From Lunularia cruciata (Eukaryota; Streptophyta; Marchantiopsida; Lunulariales; Lunulariaceae), in contig OX419760.1 in NCBI GenBank assembly GCA_948567375.1, forward strand, positions 48,298,001-48,362,000: DNA of 64,000 nt, in the 5' to 3' direction. A program made the position numbers and the translations under genes. The notes under the pieces were generated by a model that was not told where the DNA came from, made no database searches, and was given only the letters and a program-made list of their open reading frames with translations. Shown here one piece after another: positions 32,592-42,528 of the stretch (position 1 is the stretch's first letter; each line of letters starts with the position of its first letter).

Positions 32592-33254
32592 TTGTGGCAC
32601 TTTAGAGTCTATGTATGACTTATGTGTGAGTTGTGCTTTTATAGTGTATGATGTTGACAGCGATGTATGTTGTGTAGCGATGTATATACGCACGACAACT
32701 GTCACGCCATTTGTAGTTCCGCATCTAGATGCTCGGACACTGGAGTTCCAATGATGGTAGTTAGAGTTATTCTAGCAGTTTCTCAAGGACTACTTTCCGA
32801 TGGTTAGATTTTGTGTTCGGGGTATTGACTTCACGGTGGGGCCCACCGTCACTTTGCACCGTTTGCACCGTTGAGTGTGCCGTCAGTGGGACCGTTAGGG
32901 TTTCAAGACTAGCTCGAGTCCAGGGGGTATAGTTTCGAAGTGAGCTCCAGAGAGCTCACTTCTCTAATGTTGAGCCTTCGAGTTCCTGGCTATGGTGGAC
33001 AGAGGCCGGCGAGCGTCACCTGGATTCTCTATGCTTGAGTGGGTGTGGCTTGACTGTAATCAGTGCCCAGTTGTTGACAGTTTATAGAGTGATAGATCAA
33101 GTACTGATCTGAGTTGAGTTGAGTTGAAAGTGTTAAGCAATCTGATTATTGTGGCACTTTAGAGTCTATGTATGACTTATGTGTGAGTTGTGCTTTTATA
33201 GTGTATGATGTTGACAGCGATGTATGTTGTGTAGCGATGTATATACGCACGACA
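32591..33254 (+). repeat. Right terminal array: arm A (107 bp), arm B (448 bp), arm A (107 bp)
   Basis: A1 is 32591-32697, a two-base AC spacer is 32698-32699, B is 32700-33147 and A2 is 33148-33254. A1 and A2 are identical. The A/B joint reads GACA-AC-TGTC, an inverted repeat like a joined pair of integrase-ready ends. The B/A joint reads GATT-ATTGTGG. The element ends at A2 (...ACGACA) followed by target AATT. Confidence 0.9.
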
Positions 33255-34250
33255 AATTGGCTAAGCACTTTGATTCCTTGGTTGTGAGAACTTGGTCTTG
33301 ACCTCAACCTACGCAGCGTACCAATACACTACACACGAGTGGAGGAACCGATACCAATGGAGATTGATGCTATCCAACGGAGACCACTTGGTACAACAGA
33401 TAAAGAAAGATTGTGACAAAATGGAAGTTGTTTTTATTTTTGCAAAGTTGGACATCGCATTGTTGAATGTCCACTTAAGAATGGGTGACCTTGACAAGTT
33501 GCCCAGATGGAGTTTGTGAAACAAAATGATCAGGCAAATGAGGAATCCTAGTAGAAGATTTCAAGCTGCCTATTAATAGCTTGATTAGTTCTAATGGGAT
33601 TGAAGGCTCGACCTATGCAAGTTTGCTTTGCTTACAAGATACAATATCTAATTGAGGCTGTAGGATTTTGGTTGATTTTGGATATTCAAAGAATTGCATG
33701 TTATGCAAGTAGCAATGGAATTGGGTATTCCTATCAAGCTAGTGATTGGAAGTAGATTGATGATGGTGGATGGTAGAAAGGGTTCCGCACTCCTTACCTC
33801 ACATCTTGTTACTTTTAAATTGAGGAGTATTTGGAGTGTATGAGATTTGTAGTGGCACCTCTACTCTATGATGTCATTCTAGGACTACCTTGGCTTGAAC
33901 GTCATAAGGTTCAATTTGATTGGACCCGACGACAAATTCAAGTACAACACCTAGGTAAGAATTTCCGTTTAGGTTGTCTTGCACCTCTGAGTAAGATACC
34001 TAAGAATAGTCAATCCCAAGATGGGAAGTTGGTTGAGAAGGTAGCCATGGTGTATGACTTGAAGGAAGAGGAGCTCCAAGATGAGAATTTTGTCAAGAAG
34101 GCAACCAAGGAGCAAGCTTTGAAGAGAGGTGAGTCCATAGATGGGAAGTTTATTAGTGAAGCAACCATAGAGCAAGCTTTGGAGGAAGATAGGTCTATTT
34201 TTGTGGTGTGGATCAAGCCGATTGCACAAGGACAATTTTAGGAGAGCCAA
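33255..34250 (+). pseudogene. Chromovirus gag end and protease (broken)
   Basis: Resumes the gag as QLAKHFD. A zinc knuckle reads CFYFCKVGHRIVECPLKNG (about 33430-33490), spacing slightly off canonical. The 33831-34241 frame reads VVAPLLYDVILGLPWLERHKVQFDW, the conserved end of the gypsy protease region, then a Lys/Glu-rich linker with two imperfect repeats (ATKEQAL / ATIEQAL). Confidence 0.8.
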
Positions 34251-35640
34251 GAGCCTCATCAAGCAAGGGTTGATTAGATAGTTCAAGAGTTTGCAGATGT
34301 GTTTTTGGATGATCTGCCGAAGGGATTACCCTTTGATCGTGGTATGCTCTCCAAGATTGAGTTATTGCCAAGGAGTAGTATAGTGAGTAGACCAATATAT
34401 AGGCTCTCACCAAAGGAGTTGGAGGAGTTGTGATCAACACTTATGGAGTTGTTATAGAAATACTTCATACAACATTATACCTTTCCTTGGGGAGCACCGG
34501 TACTATTTGTCCCAAAGAAGGATGGAGGAATTCATTCCTATATTGATTATCATGTGCTCAATAAGCAAACAATGAAGAATGCATATCCATTGCCTTGGAT
34601 TGATGACTTGCTTGATCAATTGAGTGGAGCACTATACTTTTCAAAGCTGGTCTTCATAGTGGTTATTGTAAAATCCCCATTGATATGAAGGATGTGCAAA
34701 AGACTGCCTTTCGTACAAGGTATGGCCATTTTGAGTAGAGAGTTCTACCTTTCGGGCTTACTAATGCTCCAACAACAATCTTCATGGATCAGATGCATTG
34801 GGTGTTGGATGGACTATTGGATTGGTATGTGGTGGTGTTCTTGGATGATATCTTAATCTATAGCAAGACAGAGGTAGAATACATGAATCATGTGCAAAAA
34901 GTCCTAAGATGATTATGACAATGGAAATTTTACTGCAAGAAGTCAAAGTGTACCTTTTGGCAAAAGGAAGTTACCTTCTTGGGTCACAAAATCTCATCAG
35001 AGGGGATCAAGATGGAAGAGGAGAAAATCAAGGCCATTATTGATTGGCCTACTCCAAAGGATGTTACAAAAGTACAAGCATTTAATGGGTTGGCCAATTT
35101 TTACCAACGGTTCATCCACTATTATGCTCATGTGGCTGCACCATTGACTAACCTCTTGGAGAAGGACTCTAGCTTCTAGTGGACCACCAAGCACAAAGAA
35201 GCATTCCAAAAATTGAAATGTATGGTGTCTTCAAGATCCATTCTTCAACTGTATAATCCTTAACTACCTTGTGTGGTTGATTTTGATGCTTCTAACTTTG
35301 TAATTGGAACTGTGTTGCAAAAAGAATTCCCAAATAGACTACATCCCATTGCCTTTGTATCTTGCCAAATCAATATGGTTGAAAGAAACTACTATGCTTG
35401 AGATCAAGAACAACTTGCAATGGTATATGGCATTAAGTTATGGAAGCATTACCTCTTGGGGAAACAAGTGATCATGCAAATTGATCACAAACTATTGTTG
35501 TAGACCTTACACTTGGAATACATGAAAAGTCGACACCATGGATGGGAGGAACAACTCCAATTATTTGATATCAAACTTGAGTACAAACCAGGTTGGTTCC
35601 ATGTCATCCCTGATGCTTTATCATGATGATCTGATTTGAA
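34251..35640 (+). pseudogene. Chromovirus reverse transcriptase and RNase H (broken)
   Basis: Recognisable pieces in shifting frames: [31 protein letters not shown], the active site FLDDILIYSK (about 34838-34868), FLGHKISSEGI, and VQAFNGLANFYQRFI. RNase H follows with VYGIKLWKHYLLGK and IDHKLL. Many stops. Confidence 0.85.
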
Positions 35641-36540
35641 GTCTCTTCCTCTCATCACAATAGCAATTACGACGGTGTCAATTGACTCCAAGGTTCAAAA
35701 CAAGTTTCAATCAACTTTACAACAAGATCCCTTCTTCCAAATGATACATGGTCGCCTTATAGCATACAATAAGGAGTACAATACCTTCTCTATCAAGGAG
35801 GGCCTTTTATTCTATGAGGAGCAGATTTATGTTCCAACCAAAGGTGATCTTTGACTTGTATGCCTTCAAGAAGCCCATGATTTATCTATAGCTAGTCATA
35901 TGGGGGGGGGGGGGGGGGACAAGACCTTAGGTACCCTCCAATGCCAATGGTGGTGGCCAAACATGATGCAAGGTGTTCAAGAATTTGTTTGATTGTGTGA
36001 GAGGTTCCAACGCAACAAGGCTAGCAACCAAAAGCCGAGTAGACACCTTCAACCACTCACTATTCCATCCGCTCAATGGGAGCATGTGAGCTTGGATCTC
36101 ATCACATCCTTGCCCAAGACAAAGCAAGGACACACAACAATTGTGGTGTTTGTGGATAAATTTAGTAAGCAAATCCACTTGGCACCAACTTGTGATATTG
36201 TGGATGCTCCAACCTTAGCGCAAATCTACTTTGACAATGTCTTTAAGCATCATGGGATGCCACATGTACTCATCTTTGACCGTATTCCTCAATTTACTAG
36301 GAAGTTTTGGCAAGCACTCTTCTAAATACTTGGCACCAAACGTGCTTTGTTCACGGCCTATCATCCTCAAACTGATGGACAAACCAAATGTGCAAATTGT
36401 ACATTAGAAGATATGCTACATACTTTCATCAATATCCACCATACCAATTGGGATGAATGTCTTGCAGTTGCAAAATTTGCATACAACAATTCCAAATAGA
36501 CAAGCACCAGATTTTCTCATTTCTTTCTCAATTTTGGCCA
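35641..36540 (+). pseudogene. Chromovirus integrase (broken)
   Basis: Contains the zinc-binding region (..HDLSIASHMGG.., WWPNMMQGVQEFV, CERFQRNKA), then WEHVSLDLITSLPKTKQGH (first Asp), FDRIPQFTRKFW at the second acidic position, and TAYHPQTDGQTKCAN, where the third catalytic Glu of the family is changed to Cys/Ala. A 17-base G run interrupts it. Confidence 0.82.
35902..35918 (+). repeat. Homopolymer G17
   Basis: Seventeen consecutive G within a dead integrase, at the position of HMGRDKT in related proteins. Likely slippage expansion from a short G run. It could also be an assembly or sequencing artefact. Confidence 0.9.
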
Positions 36541-37170
36541 AGATTTGCTTGTTCCAGATCCTCTTCTTGCTCCATCTCCATCTCAGGTTCCTCATACTTC
36601 AATATTCTTGACCACTATATCCCAATCTCTCCAACAAGCCAAATCTCACCTCCTTGTTGCTCAAAATTGTCAAAAAAAATATGCAAACCACCATTGTCAT
36701 GATCTCACCTTTGTAGTTGGTGATAAAGTCATGATATCTTCTAGTAACCTCCCTCTCTCCCTTGATACCCAAGTTTGTAAACTTGCCGCTAATTGGATAG
36801 GACCCTTTGATGTCACCCAAATTGTCTCTCCTGTTGCTTATAGACTTGCCTTGCCTTGTCATATGCGTATCCATCCTGTCTTTCATGTTTCCAAGTTGAA
36901 ACCCTTTGTTCCTAAACACTCTTCCTTTTCCTCTTGAGCCCAACCTCCTCCTCTTGTCCCTATCAATGATCATGAGGAGTATGAAGTTGCTTGTATCCTT
37001 GCGTGATGCCATATTCAACAAGGCCATCGACAACATATGGAGTACAAGGTACTTTAGAAAGGGTATCCTCTTCATGATGCTACATGGGAATCTCTTTCTC
37101 ACCTCCAGAATGCACAGACGGTCATCCAGGAGTTCAAAGCTTCACTGGCAACGAGGACGTCACCAACTAG
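36541..37170 (+). pseudogene. Chromovirus integrase C-terminus and chromodomain
   Basis: GDKVMISSSNLPL, KLAANWIGPFDVTQIV and PVAYRLALP..IHPVFHVSKLKPFV are the GPY/F module. Then EEYEVACILA, HMEYKVL-KGYPLHDATWES and LQNAQTVIQEF (about 36975-37130) form a chromodomain with two stops. Chromodomains direct integration to methylated-histone chromatin. Confidence 0.85.
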
Positions 37171-37183
37171 TGGTGGGAGAATA

Positions 37184-37580
37184 TGTAACAATATGGAGTT
37201 TAGCTACAAAGTTAGTAGGGCTAACAAAGTAGCAAAAAGACAAATTAGCCTAGAATATTCCAAAAGTATCTAGGAAGTTTCTTGGGAAGCTTCTAGGCTA
37301 GCTTAGCTTGCACCTCAAGTAAGTAGCTTCTAGAAGCTTCCAACTAGCTTAATTGCATGCCAAGTAGGCGGCTTCTAGAAGGAAGCTTCTTGGTTAACTT
37401 GGCTTGCACTCTAAGAAAGTGTATCAAGGAAGCTTCTTGAGAAGCTTCTCAAGGGCCTTGTATGCTACCTATAAATACCAAAGCCAAAGCTCATGCTAGG
37501 TATTCAGACTTTTCCCTCATTCAAGTGTCCCAATGTGAGCTTCCATTCTCCTATTTCTCTCCTTGTGTTGGTCTTTTAGA
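37184..37580 (+). repeat. 3' LTR of the chromovirus
   Basis: 397 bp, TGTAACAATATGG to TCTTTTAGA, preceded by purine-rich GGTGGGAGAA and followed by TSD GTGGA. Confidence 0.93.
37286..37478 (+). promoter_or_regulatory. Heat-shock-element-like cluster and TATA box in the chromovirus LTR
   Basis: GAAGCTTC (nGAAnnTTCn) at 37286, 37382, 37429 and 37441, and a perfect three-unit TTCnnGAAnnTTC at 37328-37340. CTATAAATA at 37470-37478 follows about 22 bp after the last. The pattern recurs in every copy of this LTR in the window (21843, 38426 and 51293). Heat-shock factors bind such arrays; responsiveness here is inference. Confidence 0.55.
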
Positions 37581-37585
37581 GTGGA

Positions 37586-38425
37586 GCTGACTTGGTTGAG
37601 GAGCATGGGATTTGCTCAACGACCAATGGTTTATGGTAGGCAGCAATGGTTATTTCCGGCCTTAGAGCAAGCACGGTTTACACTTAGAGTTGATTTGTTG
37701 GATAATTAGAGGGGGATTTTTTGTTTGGTGAGACCTTCAATGAAGGTCTATACACTATAGAGGGTTTTATTAGACTCTAGTGTGTAGCTCCTTATGTTGG
37801 AGAAGGTTGCAATTGTTGGTCTGGAGCTTCTGAAGACCAATGTAGAGAGGTGTCCATTTTAGATCCAAACATCTCTAGGGAGTGGTTCTACATAGTACAT
37901 CACATATGAAGAGCTTGTTGTCTAGATTCAGCTTGGTCATCCAACAATAGCTCTATGGTGAGAGCTCAAGCCATTATGATCATAGTTGAGTCATATGATA
38001 TGCTAGTTGGTGGAGCAGTATTATACTCCATGGATTTCAATATTGACTATCGGGAGGAGATAACCTCCTATAGACCAGGTTGGTAGTCAAGTGACAGATG
38101 GATATGTTGCCTACTAGTATGCTTTAGTAGTGGAAGTCTTGGCTCATTATAGTCCAAGACCATGGCAAAATCAATTTCAGCTTTCAAAGGTTTTGTTACT
38201 TGGCCTGGTGACTTATTGGAGAAGAACACCCATGTAGAGGATACTCCAATACTAGAAGAGATCACTCGGATTTGGAGTACAAGTAGGATTGTTCCATCCA
38301 CCTTGGATGTTCCATTATGGAGTCTAGAGGAGGCATTGCAGCAACATGCCAATCAACTAGTGCAATAGGCTTGGAGTAGAGCCTTTGGACCACTACTATG
38401 AGACTAGTGTGAGTATGATCCGTTG
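37586..38425 (+). pseudogene. Old MTase-element copy: protease region
   Basis: Continues the copy interrupted at 21842. GTGGAGCTGACTTGGTTGAGG aligns with 26905 onward of the young copy in two pieces, with the protease motif decayed. Many CAG-to-TAG changes. It ends at a solo LTR. Confidence 0.85.
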
Positions 38426-38825
38426 TGTAACAATATGGAGTTTAGCGATGTAGCTAGTACGGCTAATGAAGTAGGAAATAAGCCAAATTTGCCTAGAATA
38501 TTCCAAAAGCATCTAGGAAGCTTCTTGACTAGTTACCTTGCACCCCAAGCAAGTAGCTTCTAGAAGCTTCTAACTAGCTTAGCTTGCACGCCAAGTAGAC
38601 GGGTTCTAGAAGGAAGCTTCTGGAGAAACTTCCTAGTTAACTTGGCTTGCACTCTAAGAAAGTGGCTCAAGGAAGCTTCTTGAGAAGCTTCTCAAGGGCC
38701 TTGTATGCTACCTATAAATACCAAAACCGGAGCTCATGCTAGGAATTTAGAGTTTTTCCCTTATTCAAGTGTCTCAATATGAGTTTCCATTCTCCTATTT
38801 CTCTCCTCGGATCCAGTCTTTTACA
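38426..38825 (+). mobile_element. Solo LTR of the chromovirus family
   Basis: TGTAACAATATGGAGTTTAG to CAGTCTTTTACA with both canonical ends, 400 bp, inserted in the old MTase copy. Flanks CGTTG and CTTTG are an imperfect 5-bp duplication. It retains GAAGCTTC motifs and CTATAAATA. Confidence 0.88.
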
Positions 38826-40861
38826 CTTTGGAATTGATTACCTTGACCCCTTTGGACACCATACTTATTGTTTGGCAGTATCTAATAGAGGAAGTATGTT
38901 TATTGGAGTTGTTTGATGAGATTAGCATTGAATTAGTTACAATACTAAAGGCGGATATAGGAGTACAAAGGTACTTGTATGTGGAGAGAGCTTAGATTGC
39001 TAGGTGAGTCTCTCTACATCATGTGGCACACTTGGCATATTGGTATCTTGAGTTATTATTGATATCAACAACTAGGGGTTACAAAAAGATCCTACCAATA
39101 AAAAAATGTTGGGGATGCAAGATCTGGAGAGACATGGTCTCATTCATTTGGTGATTTCTAGATTGCCATTTTAGGAACATACACATATTGGCCAAATTTT
39201 GGGTCTTCAAGATCCCCATTCTGGTGTGTTTTGGGAGATGTTAAGGATACTACAACATCTCCAAGTTCATTGGCCTGTTTCTCCAACTAACATTTTGGAG
39301 AACATCCCTTTGATGGGTGATTCTTGCACCTAAGTGGTGGCAAGTACACATCAAGTCCATTCTTGGATGGGACTTGCAGTGTTGTCAGATGTAGCCAAAG
39401 TGGGATCATGGGCTCATTGTCTTCATCTTTGGTGGATAAACCTCTTATATAGAGAGGTTATATATTGTGCTTATTATGGGATTCAATGACTAGACCACCT
39501 CATTGTTGATGACATCTTGGATGCTAAGCATTAGTCTCAAATGGTGGTAGTCATCTTGGTCACCTATGGTAGTGGTGAATATAGTTGGACAGTCCCAAGC
39601 CACTTTTTTCATACTTATGAGCTTCCCAAGCTCCCATGGGACTTGTTTGGGACTATAGTTACAATAGTTGGTGGAGCCTAACATCAATGAGAGAGAGCGG
39701 AGTGGTGGGTTTTCACATCGGTATTATTGTTGTTCCAATAGTGTTAGAGGCATCCAAGCATTAGGTGTTAGATTAGGCTATGAACCTGAGTTGTTTGACA
39801 TAGATTGTGAATCTTGGCTTGGCAAAGTAGCATAGGATATGCTTGATAGGTATCACCACTTGGACACTTGTGAGCTCTATGCCTTTGAAGAAGATTTAGG
39901 TACATGTTGGGGGTAATGGACTAAGTGGATAAGGTATTCTTGAGACAAAACCAATAGCTACTATGGAGCATGGTTTACTTGGATTACACCCTTGGTCTAC
40001 TTGGGATGCAACTAGAGTTTACATGGAGCTTACAACTAGAGAGTTTACATGGAGCTTACAAGTAGAGTGGAGGGAGTTTTTCACACAGAGTTTAGGACCT
40101 CTAGTGGTTGGAGACATGACATTACTACTCCCAAGAGCTTAGTGTAGTAGCCAATTGGTATGTCTTCCACTCCTATGTCAATTACAGAGGATACTTGGGA
40201 GCCAAATTTGAGACCCAAGCTTATAGGAGGGGAAAGACAGAGAATTTGGAGGTTCTTGAGGAGCTACACTAGTTGTTTTGTCTTTGGTATAGGAATTGAG
40301 TGGTTTAAAGGGACTTAGGTATTTGGATTGAGTTTACTAACAATACACTAATTTTTTTATGTCCATATTGATATAGTGACATGGAGAGAACATTGATTCA
40401 AAGCCAAAGTAGAGGCCTTATTGAGGCTGGTTTGATGAAGATTTCACATGGAGAGTATGTATTAGCTAGATGCTAAGTATGCATTAGCATTAGCTAGAGT
40501 ATGCATTAGCATATGCCAGCTAAGAAAGATATGCATGGCAACTATACAAATAGGCAAATGTGTAAAGATTACCATCTTATCAACTGACAGACTAGGGCTG
40601 ATCTGTATGCCATGCCTACACCAAAGGAGATCTGTGATGCGATTGGGCATGCAAAGGTCCTCAAGACTTTGGATTTTCAAGTAGGATATCATCAATTGTC
40701 GATGAAGGAAGAGAATAAATCCAAGATACCATTGTGGGCTATTGATCCTCACGGTAAGGATGTATTATATCAATGGAGGTTCTTACTATCGGGGTTAAAG
40801 AATACTCCTACTAAGTTCTAGAGAGTAATGGACAAGATCCTAGTTGGATTGGATTTTGCTC
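38826..40861 (+). pseudogene. Old MTase-element copy: decayed methyltransferase and RT
   Basis: Aligns with 27965-29985 of the young copy. It preserves the joint between protease tail and methyltransferase with CAG (38876-38878) where the young copy has UAG. The catalytic PCQ is destroyed (PF-stop). The UAG between methyltransferase and RT is kept (40145-40147). RT pieces PTPKEICDAIGHAKV and ALLWAIDPHGKDVLYQWRF-like text run to 40861, where the sequence switches strand. Confidence 0.88.
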
Positions 40862-42492
40862 AATTTGTTCTCAACTCAAATCACACTCAATCAGATCAGT
40901 ACTTGATCTATTCACTCAACAATTTGCAAACAACTAGACATTGATTACAGTCAAGCCACACCCACTCTACCTAAGAGACTCCAAGTGATGCTTACCAACC
41001 TCTATCCACCATAGCCAAGAACTCAAAAGCTCAACATCAAAGAAGTGAGCTCCTTGGAGCTGCACTTCAAAATTATACCTCCTGATCTTGACCTGGGCCT
41101 CCAACCCTAATGATCCTACTGATGGCACACCTAAAGGTGCAAATGGTGCAAGTGACAATGGGCCCTACCATGTAGTAAGTACCTCAAACACAAAATCTAA
41201 CCGTCAACAAGTAGTCTATGAGTAACTACCAAAATACTTTTGACTACCAACACTACTACTCCAACATCCAAGCAATCTAGGTGTGATGCTACAAATGGTG
41301 TGACAATTGTTGTGCATATATACATTATTACATAATATAAATTTTTATCACATCATACACTATAGAAGGACAACTCACACATAAGTCATCCATGAATTCT
41401 AAAGTGACACAATTGCCCTCCTAGTTGGCAGTTAGGTCCCTCCTAACTCTAGATAGCCATCTACTCTAAGTATATGGTATACCCTATGGTGTACAAAGAT
41501 CAAGAGGCCAGGTGCTATCAAGCCCCATTGTTAATTGCCTATCTTTAATCTATACCATATAAGTGATGAACTTGTTATAGGTCAAATACATCTAGGACAT
41601 AACCATTGTCCTTGAGGAACCACCATAAGGAGAGGAGTCAAATATGCCATATGCCAACCTCTCAAAAAACTATCACACACTAACATAGTAATAGCTCCAC
41701 CAAAAGAGTTTTGTAACATACATCCCAAGCATACACATACAAGTGCCAAGCTTGGATCCATAGTACCATCAATGTTTGGGAGGTGGTACGGCACACAATT
41801 GCACACATGATCCTTCCAAATAACATCATCATGTTCTTCCAACATGAGGATGCCAGAAGGCAAAACCTCACACACTCTCAAGATAGTGTGGCCCATAGTA
41901 ACATCAAGTGTTGTTGGTGTTGTTTGATGTAGATATACATAGCCTCCTAGATGAAATCAATGGATCAAGGGTCTAGAACCTCCTCTTTGAATGTTAGCAT
42001 TGTGTAAAGTCCCTTTGCTAAGTTCTCAAAGGCCATTGACATTACTCTCCAAAAGATCTTTGCCCATTGAGAACATGTGCTCATCTATACATCTGGATCA
42101 TCCAAGTCCAAAACTACAATAGCGTCTTGATGAATGGCTGCAAATAAATCTAGATCTCATCCATAGAGTAGAAAGTAAGGAGAGAAAGATGCTAAGAATG
42201 CTTGTCGGCTGAACTGATAGCTCATGGCAAACCAAGGTAATTGGAGATCCCAATCTCTCAAGTGGACTCTCTGCAAACCATACTTTCACAATCCTCTCTT
42301 CACCGTCTAAACAACTCTCTCTACTAAACTATCTACCTCAAGGTAATCTCAAGAGGTAGTACAATGGCCAATCAAAGCCTTGGTAGAACAAGACATGAAA
42401 CTCCCCCAAGAACTATGTACCTTGATTAGTCAAAACCTTAACTGGTGCACCAAAATGACTAAGTACCCAATCCAAGAACAAGTAAGTTGTCC
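40862..42492 (-). mobile_element. Inverted 3' part of an old MTase element (integrase, PHD, arms A and B)
   Basis: On the minus strand, from right to left: integrase from FLDWVLSHFGAP.. at 42490, the UGA after LLYG at 42157-42159, linker, PHD finger 41896-41582 (CMLQ.., CDSF, GWHMAYL, CPRC: several Cys lost), purine tract, arm A 41413-41306 and arm B 41305-40862. It abuts the forward RT of the old copy at 40861, with RT end, RNase H and integrase start missing. This looks like an internal inversion of the old copy. Confidence 0.87.
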
Positions 42493-42528
42493 CAAGTTCT
42501 CCAAGTGGATTGAATTGGTGACACTTCC
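42493..42528 (+). repeat. Forward 35-bp integrase snippet at the inversion edge
   Basis: AAGTTCTCCAAGTGGATTGA and the following bases encode FSKWIELVTL, the residues just before where the inverted segment starts, but on the opposite strand. It forms a fold-back joint. Confidence 0.75.

Larger units (their letters stand above)
23135..33254 (+). mobile_element. Ty3/gypsy-like retrotransposon encoding a DNMT3-type DNA methyltransferase and a PHD finger
   Basis: A 10,120-bp insertion in the chromovirus gag with 4-bp target duplications AATT at 23131-23134 and 33255-33258. Its ends are TGTCACG and ACGACA (TG...CA). Domain order in one polyprotein path is gag, two zinc knuckles, aspartic protease, C5-cytosine methyltransferase, RT, RNase H, HHCC/DDE integrase and PHD finger. 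The frame is continuous except for seven in-frame stops (six UAG, one UGA) and one 194-bp insertion. Terminal repeats are B (left) and A-B-A (right). The two 448-bp B copies differ at 11 positions by my count, all transitions (about 2.5%), so the insertion is recent relative to its host elements. The two A copies are identical. Confidence 0.93.
21843..37580 (+). mobile_element. Ty3/gypsy chromovirus, inserted in the old copy and itself interrupted
   Basis: LTRs at 21843-22254 and 37184-37580 begin TGTAACAATATGGAGTTTA and end TCTTTTCTA or TCTTTTAGA (canonical CA ends mutated). The 5-bp target duplication GTGGA lies at 21838-21842 and 37581-37585, exactly where the old MTase element reads ...GGTAGTGGAGCTAAC in the young copy. 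Internal order is gag, protease, RT, RNase H, integrase and chromodomain, all broken by stops and frameshifts. Without the 10.1-kb insertion at 23135-33254 the element is about 5.6 kb, normal for a plant chromovirus. Confidence 0.93.

Noticed and set aside
23135-33254. DIRS/PAT-type element, because of the split direct repeats
   Set aside because: No tyrosine recombinase is seen. There is a clear HHCC/DDE integrase and a 4-bp target duplication, so the element is Ty3/gypsy-like with unusual ends.
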